Source: Ashinkailepas kermadecensis (Eukaryota; Arthropoda; Thecostraca; Neolepadidae). From it: a DNA stretch of 64,000 bases. A program made the translations under genes and the position numbers. Under the pieces are notes generated by a model. That model was given only the letters and a program-made list of their open reading frames with translations, had not been told where the DNA came from and searched no databases. The stretch lies in assembly GCA_034440615.1 (NCBI GenBank), contig JAOTOM010004680.1:167501-231500 (forward strand), read 5' to 3'. Numbering within the stretch: position 1 is the first letter of the stretch; every line of letters begins with the position of its first letter. Of this stretch, positions 30,605 through 43,000 are shown one piece after another.

Positions 30605-33600
30605 ACCGGCGTGCAGCTGCACTATCCACGCTATCGCAACGTTTGAGCTGCCAGAGCCAAATTGGACGGAATTCGAAGGCGAGCGTTCGCGCCGCAAACC
30701 GGCACGCCTCTGCGTCTCCATCAGCGAAAGCGTCCTGTCGAATGCGCTGAGCCACTGTCCAGGCGGCGCCTGCTTGGGCGTCGCACAACCGCACCACACC
30801 GCAAGCTTCTACTGGCGGCGGCCGTGTGGCACGCGACCACGGCCGCGGCGTATTGCTGAACGACGCGTCGCCCGGCGCACCGGTGGCACCAGCACGGCAC
30901 TGGCTCGGGTGTGGGCGCGTCCGAGCCTATGCGAGAGAGTCGGCCGCTTAAACCTACCCTCGGTTTGACCGGCGCGACGCGCTCCAAGCGCGGCCGAATC
31001 TAACACCGAACAGCGAATGGACTGAATCTACAGCGAGGAACTATCGAGACATCTACATACTGTCGGAAATAAAGCTACAACTCTTCGTCGCCAGCCGGCG
31101 CCACTGCAGCAGGATCGGTGACGGTCGAGCTGCGCCACCGCACGACGGGCTCGACGACTGGCCGCTTGTCCGGTGGCCTCCGCGGCGGGCCAGGCCGCCG
31201 CAGCCTCGGGGCGGGCCGACTCGCCGCGGAACGCTGTCCAACTGCTCCAGACGGCCCCCGCTCTCGGCGCCGCGCCACCGCAGCCTGGGAGCGGGCGGAC
31301 TCGCTGCAGAACGCTGCCAGAAAAATCTCAAGACGGCATGCGCGAGCCACCACGCGGTGTGGTCGGCGCCAGTGTCGCGTCGGCACGGCAGGCGCCGCAG
31401 AAAATATTCCCTTCCAAGGAGGCAAGAGCTTCGCGCGTCACAAGGCTGCTGATATGTTTGTGTGTTTCACTGGGACGGGATGGGATCGGGCGGCGCGGTG
31501 GACAATGCCAGACTTCTACTTGTTGGCCCCGGCGCCGTGTGAAAGACGAGCCTGTAGGCGGCACGGAGCGGGCGCGGCTGGGTTGCCACGACAACTGGAC
31601 TCGGGCGGGCTCAGATCTGCGGCCGTCCGGCGGTGCCTGAGGGGCGACGGTGCTGCCATCGTGCGTCGCGCCCGGTAAGTAGATGGAGATTCCTAGACGC
31701 ACGGCGACGTTTCAATGCGACATTATGTTGTCCACCCTTAGTCTTGGATCCCTGCGAATGGAAATCGGGTGTAAGTGCTGTAGGTGTGGGTTGAAAATTG
31801 CATAGTATATGGAAAGTGTTACAGGTAGGAAGACAAATAGGAACTCTGCAAATTACTGCAGGAAGTTGCCAGTTCATGCCCGCAGTTTAAACTATAGGCA
31901 TGCACATTGCACATTCGTCAAGAGCACACGCATACAAAATGCATGACGACAAAGGCAAAACTATATGAATGCCTACATTTCCCCTGCTCCATCTTTACAA
32001 GGCATACCAAGAAGGAACGTTCCCCAGTCGTGGTACTCCACGAAACGAAGCTAAACCAGATGGCATGGCAGAAACCTTTCCAGCAGCAGGGTCAGGGGAC
32101 GGCACGTCACCTCTTTTAAATGTTGCCACATGTACACAATACATATATGACTTAGAGTATCACGAGTAACGAACAAGTGCAGCGGGCATTATCGGTGTTC
32201 AAGTATAACGCTCCGCCAGGAGACTGCACAAGCCACGTCTTCCAGGCGACGGGCGTCCCTGAAGGCAGCGGTTTATCGAAATAAAGCACCATCGGCGAGT
32301 GGACCTCACGACGGGACCAGAGGCGTAGCCCATAGGCGATCAGATGGGTCGGTGCAGGGCCAAGTCTGATATGGTGACTGCGGGGGCAGCAGCATACCAT
32401 GTACCCACAGTCAACCCCCCTGTGCCACCTCTGACATGTTGAATTTAACGTGCGGGAAGGCATTTTGATTTCGAATTGGGTCGAATACAACGCAGCGAGA
32501 AGTCCACACACATTTGGCTACCTGTATACTATTTTCCCCTGTTGGCATCTGGGATACCAGCTGGGCTTTGGTCAAGGTGTTCTTGTCCCCAGGAATCTGT
32601 ATCGCCCCTGATCAAGGCTGGAGATCTCTCGCAAAACCAAGGGGTCCTTATCGTCCCTGATCAAGGCTGAAGATCTTTAGCCAAACTAAGCGGTCCTTAT
32701 CGCCCCTGATGAAGGCTGGATATTTCTCGCGAAACCAAGGGCTTCCAGGTCCTTCTGTTCAGGCCATATTTTCGGATTGAATAGCGAAAATGACAACATA
32801 ACTTTGGCGGGATACCAAATCCGAAGAGTCGGACCGCTCCGCCCCCTCCCCCTCCCCTGAACCACCCGGGATTCCCTGCCATGCTCCTGATGTCACTCTG
32901 AGCACAAATTATGGCTGCACTACTGTGTGGTAGCCAAATAAAATCGGGTCCCTGTTTCTATCAACATAAGAGGAGACATCAAACCGCAGCGACGCTACCA
33001 GATCAAAACACCTGCTTTATCTTGTACCTGAAGAAGCTTTGCATGCTTTGAAAGGGCACTTCCCCACTCCACCCCACCCAAATGTTGGCTGTGCCCTCCC
33101 AATAACTTTAACTTTGAACATGGCACCCTATGTGGTATGCCTCCAATCCATTTGGACCTGCCAATTGTCTTCATGCATTGCACCCTGCAAATGACTGCCT
33201 AGGCTTCATTGTATTTGAGGCTGATTGCATGCACCATGTGACCTCAAAATGTTGCACCACTTAAGTACACACCGCTAAAGACTGGACCGAATCACCGAAA
33301 CGGCGGTTCAATTTCACACCTTTGTTCCAGCTTACATCAGCAAATATAAATCACAATCACCTTATTAGATGGAATCCCAGGGAGGATGAAAAACTCCTCA
33401 ACTGGAATAAAAGCGCAGCAGGCAGATAGAATGTGCTATCAATGCAAATTCTGCGTATACATAATTACAAAAGAACTTATTATACGTCATCTTAAAGGCA
33501 AATGCTACGAATAACCACAAAACAAAACAAAACAAAGCAACACATTGTTGTTTTGCATCACAAAACAACAATAGGCAAAACAAATTGTTGATCTCAAAAT

Positions 33601-33629
33601 TATGTCTGTTGTGAAGCCCTACTTACGGC
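30605..33629. other. Intergenic GC-rich block and unique sequence
   Basis: From 30605 to 31700 the sequence is strongly GC- and CpG-rich. It has a direct duplication of about 42 bp (cgcagcctcggggcgggccg near 31200, gcagcctgggagcgggcgga near 31280) and a strong donor-like CGCCCG|GTAAGTAG at about 31675. This could be a CpG-island promoter or a non-coding first exon, but no coding exon is recognised. The region 31700-33629 is unique with scattered AT-rich runs. Confidence 0.4.
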
Positions 33630-33658
33630 TTATGGAGTGGTACATTGGGTAAGGATTT
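33630..33658 (-). CDS. cpo: Tentative terminal exon of the two-RRM protein
   Basis: After a pyrimidine-rich acceptor gtcgttttccag, a 29-nt exon in the required phase would add EILTQCTTP and stop at TAA (plus 33630-33632). Only phase, acceptor quality and position support it; I do not know this C-terminus from the family. Other terminal exons are possible. Confidence 0.3.
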
Positions 33659-33906
33659 CTGGAAAACGACAACTGAATCGGAGGTTTGTTGCAGGAATCT
33701 TTGGTATTTTTCGACCCATGCAGCCCTGCACGAAAGCGTCGAGAAGCATGCGACTGATTCCACAACCGGGCCTGTCGGAGCTTCCACAAATGGGTGGGGC
33801 GATCCGGACCCGTCCCCCGCTAGATTCACGCACTACGCCGCGTCTTTTCACAGCTCGACAGCCCCCGTTGAGCGAATCACATCCCACACACTCCGGTCTT
33901 GCTTAC

Positions 33907-34085
33907 CGGCGTCGGCCATCTTTGTTTTGGCGTACTCAATCCTAATGCCACCCCGGTCCGGGCTGAGAACGAACCCCTGTAGCATTGCCATAGCCAATGC
34001 CGCGTGATTCGTGTCCTGATATTCGACGAACGAGACCGGCGATCCACCTTTGGTGAGCATGCGCAGCCTAGTGAACCCAGGCGGG
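33907..34085 (-). CDS. cpo: RNA-binding protein exon R6 (rest of RRM2)
   Basis: Acceptor ctcctgcctcacag before 34085. AG|C gives Ser, so [21 protein letters not shown] runs on. It contains the RNP1-type strand [20 protein letters not shown], then [19 protein letters not shown]. Donor GCCG|GTAAGC after 33907, phase 1. If this intron is retained, the frame stays open for a short tail ending STGAVEL. Confidence 0.93.
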
Positions 34086-37000
34086 CTGTGAGGCAGGAGA
34101 GAGGCGTGCGTTAGACAGGTGCGCTGTGCCTGCCACCTGGTGAGGCCGACGCCAGTTAGTACTTCATGCCCGGTCGATAGGAGTGTCGTGATGCTATAGT
34201 GAGAGTACAGAGCGACAAGTACTGGCGCCAAGCGCTCAGCTGACTCAATAGCTCGGCAAACTGGCGCCCGCGAAACAGAAGGTAGTACATCCAGTTAGTT
34301 GGTGGCCGTCTCAACTGCTGTGCAATAGCAACGCGGCAAGGATCTATCTACACCACCTACACCGATACGCATTGTGCAGCGGTGTGGCTCCTGGGATCGT
34401 CCGGTGGGTGCCCGAGTTGGTTTTCAGTTTGCTCGATCCATTGCACGCCTATTATCACACACGCCCCGTGGCTAAGTCAACACATTTCTCGGCGAGCGGC
34501 CGGGCACCCACGGGCGAGCAGGAGACCACGCCGCTGACGCCGTGTGAGTGGTGGCACGGCCGACGCGCCGCCTCACCTGCCGAATATCTCCTTCAGCTCC
34601 TGCTCGGTGACGTTCTGGCCGAGGTTAGCCACAAACAGGGTGGAGCAGGGCGTGTTGCCGGCCACCGAGGTGGGCGAGCCGAGCCCGGCGTGCGGCATCA
34701 GCGGCAGCGAGCCCACCGTGTTCAAGTTGGAGAGCTGCAGGTGCGCCTGCCGGGCGGCAGCACTCGGTCACCGCACCGTCGGCCACAGTCGTACACGACC
34801 GACCGGACGGCGGTCGGCGGGCCGCCACGCGCCGTGCACGTGCGCAGAGGGTGCACGTGCGCGGTGGGGTGGACACGCGGCACGGTCGAGTGCAAGGTCG
34901 TCGCCACAGCGGCGCTGAGAACACATCCCACCAGCCTCCAGCGGCAGACCGGTGTCCAGCCGACGTGCCGAGGCGTTCACGCACGCGCTCGGCATGTTCG
35001 CCAGCCCAGCACAATGTCGCTGACTCAACACGGTGACGTACACTGTCAGACACCGGCTGACACGTGAGCACTGCAGGGTCGACATACGAGAAGGCAACAC
35101 GTGGGCACTGGAGGGGCGATATACGAGTAGGCAACACGTGGGCACTGAAGGGTCGGCATACGAGAAGGCAACACGTGGGCACTGAAGGGTCGACATACGA
35201 GAAGGCAACACGTGGGCACTGGAGGAGCGATATACGAGTAGGCAACACGTGGGCACTGGAGGGTCGGCATACGAGAAGGCAACACGTGGGCACTGAAGGG
35301 TCGGCATACGAGAAGGCAACACGTGGGCACTGGAGGAGCGATATACGAGTAGGCAACACGTGGGCACTGGAGGGTCGGCATACGAGAAGGCAACACGTGG
35401 GCACTGAAGGGTCGACATACGAGAAGGCAACACGTGGGCACTGGAGGGTCGACATACGAGAAGGCAACACGTGGGCACTGGAGGGTCGGCATACGAGAAG
35501 GCAGCACGTGGGCACTGGAGGAGCGGCATACGAGTAGGTAATCTACATGTGTGCTTGATGACGGCTCTGTGCAAATTATGCCCATCTTTCAAACAATATC
35601 AGCAACATAAAAAAAACAACGAAGGTCTCGCGCATGGCCGAAGAGCTTAGTGCAAGGTAACTGGCATACCTCATGGCATGATACACCGGAGATTCATCAT
35701 ACACCGCGAATACATGATACACCGGAGATAAACCAGATACATAGGGGATACATGATGCACTGGAGATACACGAGATGCACGAGATACACTGAAGATACAC
35801 GAGATACATCGGAGATACATGATACACCAGAGATACACGAGATACACCGGAGATACATGATTCATCGGAGTTGTGTCTCATCAGAGATGTTTTTATTATT
35901 ATGATGTAATAATAACGTACTCGCCCTTAAAGCGAGTACGTTACATGTCTGTCTTTAAAGCGAGTGTTTGCGAGCAAGCGCAGACTAGTGTACGTTTACG
36001 TTAAGGGAGTTTTACGAAATGGCTTGTGTGGGGTTTTAGGTGCTGAAGGAGAGGCTGGGTGGGGGAGATCTCCCTCGTGTCTAAATAGTTTTAGTTTTGC
36101 TTTACTCCTCCGCAAGATAATTTGTAGCTGGCGTGGGTGTGGGTGGTGTTTTGACAGCGGCAAGACGTCAAGAAGAAGGGGTAGGAATGCCGGCCGGCCG
36201 TCTCCACTTTACGTTACCCGAGCCGAAATGGCGATCGTAAACTTAACCTAGATGTTATGGATGTTGTCATTAGCAGTCTATTCTGCGTGAAATCAGTTTA
36301 GAACTTCTTAGGTGCAAGTTAATACCAAGTGCGATGGCGACACAACGTCCATCAGCGTGTCTCGCGCGAAGCAGATGGACTCCTGTATAGCGCTGAAGCG
36401 GAAGTGTGCAAACTTATGAGAGGTACCCCACCAGGAAGAATGAGACTGCACATCAATGGCCACCTCCAACGGCGGCTGTACAGCGCAATGACTGATCAAC
36501 GATGCCGCGCTGACGTATAGCCAAGGTCTCTCACCCAGGCCAAAGACCTGGCAGACTGTGGAGATGGCATGGAGCCCTATGACATAGCGGCCCCGACAAT
36601 CCAGTCTACGACCGAGGACACGAGGACTGCGTCTGACTAGACTAGACAGCACCACACCAGAAAAGGCTGATAACATCGTCGCATAAGCACGGCCACAGAT
36701 AACTCTACCTTCCGAGTCACAGCAAAGAGACTGACAGAAAGAAGACGGAGCACAACAGTGGCTGGTGTGGATTCTTCGCGCCGACGTGCATCGAACTTGA
36801 CGCAACACAAACCAAATGGTTTGTTTGTGAACGTGCTGCAGTGACGAGCATCGAACGTGCTGCGTGTGGCAGGGCGACAGCTGGGCAGGGCGACAGCTGA
36901 GCGGGACGGTAGCGACGGCAAGGGCGGAGTGGAGGCGAGCGTGGCCAGGTCGCCGACGACGGAGCGCTCAGTTGTCGTTGAGGGTGGGCGGCTCGGCTTC

Positions 37001-40000
37001 GGCGTGTACCATCGACCAGGGACCAGCGACGGCCGGTGGGCACACATTACAGCCGCCGTGCAGTCAAAATATTGTGGACTGTTGTCAGGTGCGAGCAGCG
37101 CCGAATCGATCAATACGGCGCCGGCCGGCCGTCGGCACGGCCCGATGTCCCACCGGGGTGGACACTCATAATCACCAGGGACGGCCGGCACTCATAGTCA
37201 ACAGGGACGTGCGGCACTCATAGTCATCAGGGACGTCCGACGCTCATAGTCAACAGGAACGTGCGGCACTCATGGTCATCAGGGACGTGCGGCATTCACA
37301 CCAGGGACGGCCGGCATAGTCAACAGGGACGTGCGGCACTCATAGTCATCAGGGACGTCCGACGCCATAGTCAACAGGAACGTGCGGCACTCATGGTCAT
37401 CAGGGACGGCCGGCACTCATAGTCAACAGGGACGTGCGGCACTCATAGTCATCAGGGACGTCCGACGCTCATAGTCAACAGGGACGTGCGGCACTCATAG
37501 TCACCAGGGACGGCCGGCACTCATAGTCAACAGGGACGTGTGGCACTTATAGTCACCAGGGACGGCCGGCATTCATAGTCAATAGGGACGTGCGGCATTC
37601 ATAATCACCAGGGACGGCCGGCACTCATAGTCAACAGGGACGTGTGACACTTATAGTCACCAGGGACGTCCGATACTCATAGTCAATAGGGACGTGCGGC
37701 ATTCATAATCACCAGGGACGGCCGGCACTCATAGTCAACAGGGACGTGTGCCACTTATAGTCACCAGGGACGTCCGATACTCATAGTCAATAGGGACGTG
37801 CGGCATTCATAATCACCAGGGACGGCCGGCACTCATAGTCAATAGGGACGTGTGCCACTTATAGTCACCAGGGACGGCCGGCATTCATAGTCATCAGGGA
37901 CGTCCGACGCTCATAGTCAACAGGGACGTGCGGCACTCATAGTGACCAGGGATGTCCAACATTCATAGTCACCAGGGACGGCCGGCACTCATAGTCACCA
38001 GGGACGTGTGACACTCATAGTCACCAGGGACGTCCGGCACTCATAGTCACCAGGGACGTCCGGCACTCACAGTCACCAGGGACGTGCGGCACTCATAGTG
38101 ACCAGGGATGTCCAACACTCATAGTCAACAGGGACGTGCGGCACTCATAGTCATCAGGGACACCCGACACTCACGGTCACCGGAATACGCACCATTCATC
38201 GTCACGAGGGTGCGAGGCACATCGTATCCCAAATTCATGGATACTCGTGGCCGTGAGGAACAGGACTTCGAGAAAATTCGGATGCTGAATTAACACTGGG
38301 TTTGGTGGTATCGACAGCCGTTGAAATCGTGACCGTGACCGTGACCGTGACCGTGACCGTGACCGTGACCGTGACCGTGACCGTGACCGTGACCGTGACC
38401 GTGACCGTGACAGTGACAGTGACAGTGACAGTGACAGTGACAGTGACAGTGACAGTGACAGTGACAGTGACAGTGACAGTGACAGTGACTATGATCATGA
38501 TCGGAACCGTGACCTCGACCGGGATCGGGATCGGAAAGGGAGGTCAGCAGTTAGTGGAAGTGGAATGTTGAAATCATGGAATTTGAGGGCAGTGGCATTT
38601 TGTGGACGAGTGTTTGAGGTGTGGTATTTTGTGGACGAGTGTCTGATGTATGGCATTTTGTGGACGAGTGTCGACGAGAGTGGCAAGTGTGGACGAGTGT
38701 GTGGTTCGACGATGGTAATCATGCGAGAATATTAGATATGAAAGGGATCCATTCAGTGCAGTGTTCCTGATCTGACAGACCGATATGTAGCAGTGCTCTT
38801 GACCTGACAAACCGATATGTAGCAGTGTTCCTGGGCTGACAGACCGACACATATCAATATTTCTGAGCTGACAGACCGACATGTAGCAATATTTCCGAGC
38901 TGGCAGATCGATAACTAGCAGTGTTTCTCAGCTGGTAAATCCGTATATAGCAGAGTTTATGAGCTGACAGACCGAAGTGTAGCAGTGTTCCTGAGCTGAC
39001 AGACCGACATGTAGTAGAGTAAATGAGCTGTCAGACCGAAATGTAGCAGTATTTATTGGTTGACAGATCGATACCTAGTAGCGTTTCTCAGCTGACAAAC
39101 CGACATGTAGCATTTGGTGATGTTAGGTTGAACCACACAGACAGCGCGCTGAGGGTCAAATATAAACCATCTGGTGAGGCTAGGTTGACCCACACAGACA
39201 ACGCGATGACGGTCAAATTTAAACCATCTGGTGAGGCTAGGTTGACCCACACAGACAACGCGCTGACGGTCAAATATAAACCATCTGGTGAGGCTAGGTT
39301 GACCCACACAGACAACGCGCTGACGGTCAAATATAAACCATCTGGTGAGACTAGGTTGACCCACACAGACAACGCGATGACGGTCAAATATAAACCATCT
39401 GGTGAGGCTAGGTTGACCCACACAGACAACGCGCTGACGGTCAAATATAAGGCATCTGGTGAAGCCATGTTGAAACACATAGACAACGCGTTGACGGTCA
39501 AATATATACCATCTGGTGAGGTTAAATCGCAGACTAATAATCTGTCACAACAGTCCGTTGACTAAAATTAAATTAGTTTTAGCTTTTAATTAATGTGGGC
39601 ATGCTCACTTCTTTTCACGCAGTATCCTTCTTGCAATTGTGTTCCACAGCTTACATGTCTCGGGTGAATATCAGTCGTGTTCAACAACGTCGTGGCATCT
39701 TTGAAACCATTGCTTTTGTTGCATGTAGAATCCGAGTGTTCTGAAATCTCCTTTGACCAATACTTAGCCTCAGCATTCCCCGTTCACTGATTATGACCGA
39801 GCCGATGTCGATTCCCAGGTGTGGCTGTCCACAAATGAATGGTGGGTGACGGTCTGCGTGTCAATTTGGTGGTGGTGTTCAGGATGTGAACATCCACATC
39901 CATCCCCTGTCACTCATGAGTGGCAGGGGATGGACACTGGGTATGAGTGGCAGGACTGGTCTGGATGTGAGTGGAGGGGATGGTGTGGGTGTAGGTGGCA

Positions 40001-43000
40001 GGGGATGGGCTGGGTGTGAGTGAGAGATATTTGACTAGGTGTGAGTAGTAGAGGATGGCTTGGATGTGAAAGGCAGCCGGCAGGAGCCGGTATGGGCGTG
40101 GGTGGCAGGAGCCGGTATGGGTGTGGGTGGCAGGAGCCGGTATGGGTGTGGGTGACAGGAGCCGGTATGGGTGTGGGTGGCAGGAGCCGGTATGGGTGTG
40201 GGTGACAGGAGCCGGTATGGGTGTGGGTGGCAGGAGCCGGTATGGGTGTGGGTGACAGGAGCCGGTATGGGTGCGGGTGACTGGAGCCGGTATGGGCGTG
40301 GGTGGCAGGAGCCGGTATGGGTGTGGGTGACAGGAGCCGGTATGGGTGTGGGTGGCAGGAGCCGGTATGGGTGTGGGTGACAGGAGCCGGTATGGGTGTG
40401 GGTGGCAGGAGCCGGTATGGGTGTGGGTGACAGGAGCCGGTATGGGTGTGGGTGGCAGGAGCCGGTATGGGCGTGGGTGGCAGGAGCCGGTATGGGTGTG
40501 GGTGGCAGGAGCCGGTATGGGTGTGGGTGACAGGAGCCGGTATGGGTGCGGGTGACTGGAGCCGGTATGGATGTGGATGGCAGGATCTGGTATGGGTGTG
40601 GGTGGCAGGTGTCGAACTGGATATGAGTGACAGGAGCTCCAATGATTCCTCGATGACGGAGCGTGCCTGACCACGAGAGAACGTAATAACTAGCCACGAG
40701 AGAACGTAATCACTAACTACGAGAGAACGTAATCACTAACCACAAGATAACGTAATCACTAACCACGAGAGAACGTAATCACTAACCACGAGAGAACGTA
40801 ATCACTAACCACGAGAGAACGTAATCACTAACCACGAGAGAACGTAATCACTAACCACAAGGGAGCGGAATCAACATCAAACGAACAAAGTTAACGGCGA
40901 GTAGGTAGAGTTAGCGGAAAGTCAACAGGCTAAATATCACGGGGCCAAGAAAACAGCGTTAACGACCACTGCGCCAAGAAAACAGCTGGTGAGTGGATTT
41001 GGCGGTGGGTGTGCTGAGCCAAGGGTGGGTGGCGTGGTGGACGACCAGTACATATTGTGGAAGAGTCAAAGCGCTGTGATGGTGACCAGTGTCCCATGAG
41101 CAGTGACCAATTCCAGCTGAGCAGTGACCAATGCCGCCTGAACAGTAACCAATGCCAGCTGAACAGTGACCAACGCCGCCTGTGGTGACCAGAGCTGCTG
41201 AGGTGGCCAAAGCGGTGGTAGTGACCAGTGATAGCTAGAGCTACTTTGGTAGCAACAGCTGCGGTAGTAACCGAGGTCAGTGCGGTGATGGCGATATCCA
41301 GCTGCTGCGGTGACCAGACCCAGTGGTAGTGACCACAGTTAGTTGTTGCGGTGACCAGAACCACGCTGGTGACCAAATTGCACTGGTGGCGTGCGTGCGC
41401 TGCAGCGGTGACCGAGCCGACACGGCCGTGGTGACCAGACCCGGTGACGGCGACAGTGGTGGCGTGAGTGAGCTGCAGCGGTGACCCAGCCGACACGGCC
41501 GTGGTGACCAGACCCGATGACGGCGACAGTGGTGGCGTGAGTGAGCTGCAGCGGTGACCAGACCCGGTGACGGCGACAGTGGTGGCGTGAGTGAGCTGCA
41601 GCGGTGACCAGACCCGGTGACGGCGACAGTGGTGGCGTGAGTGAGCTGCAGCGGTGACCAGACCCGGTGACGGCGACAGTGGTGGCGTGAGTGAGCTGCA
41701 GCGGTGACCAGACCCGGTGACGGCGACAGTGGTGGCGTGAGTGAGCTGCAGCGGTGACCAGACCCGGTGACGGCGACAGTGGTGGCGTGAGTGAGCTGCA
41801 GCGGTGACCAGACCCGGTGACGGCGACAGTGGTGGTGGCCACAAACAGCGGTGGTGGCGCGGGCTGCAGCGGCGGCCCAGCAAGCAGCAGGCGGCGTCAG
41901 TGGCCAGCTGGTGCGGCAGTCCGCGCTCACGTCACTAACATGGGCCGCGACGCTCGCGCCGCCGGTGGTCCGCCGCTCTAGTCAGAGATAGGAACGCACC
42001 GGGACCTGCGCGGCGTGCAGGGCCGGGTGCAGCAGGTGCGGGTGGTGGATCGACTCGGGGGCGTACGCCAGCGCCGCCTGGTGGTGGTGCCACATGTCCG
42101 CGCCAGGTCCGTAGAATCCGCCCACGTCTGCGGCAGGCAGACAGCCGGTCACCTCTGCGGGACAGACGGCGCGTCACCTCACGTGTGCCGCAGGTCACAG
42201 ACGGGCGGTGGACCACCGCCGGTCACCTCTGCGGGACAGACGGCGCGTCACCTCACGTGTGCCGCAGGTCACAGACGGGCGGTGGACCACCGCCGGTCAC
42301 CTCTGCGGGACAGACGGTGCGTCACCTCAAGTGTGCCGCAGGTCACAGACGGGCGGCCGACACAACGTCGGCCACCTCTGTAGGACAGACGGTGCGTCAC
42401 CTCAAGTGTGCCGCAGGTCACAGACGGGCGGCCGACACAACGTCGGCCACCTCTGTGGGACAGACGGCGCTTCACCTCAAGTGTGCCGCAGGTCACAGAC
42501 GGGCGGCCGACACAACGTCGGCCACCTCTGTGGGACAGACGGTGCGTCACCTCAAGTGTGCCGCAGGTCACAGACGGGCGGCCGACACAACGTCGGCCAC
42601 CTCTGTGGGACAGACGGTGCGTCACCTCAAGTGTGCCGCAGGTCACAGACGGGCGGTGGACCACCGCCGGTCACCTCTGTGGGACAGACGGTGCGTCACC
42701 TCAAGTGTGCCGCAGGTCACAGACGGGCGGCCGACACAACGTCGGCCACCTCTGTGGGACAGACGGTGCGTCACCTCAAGTGTGCCGCAGGTCACAGACG
42801 GGCGGCCGACACAACGTCGGCCACCTCTGTAGGACAGACGGTGCGTCACCTCAAGTGTGCCGCAGGTCACAGACGGGCGGTGGACCACCGCCGGTCACCT
42901 CTGTGGGACAGACGGTGCGTCACCTCAAGTGTGCCGCAGGTCACAGACGGGCGGTGGACACAACGTCGGCCACCTCTGTAGGACAGACGGTGCGTCACCT

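Noticed and set aside
31118..31678. Arg/Ala-rich ORF in GC-rich DNA
   Set aside because: GC-rich DNA has few stops; overlapping ORFs on both strands, no recognisable domain.
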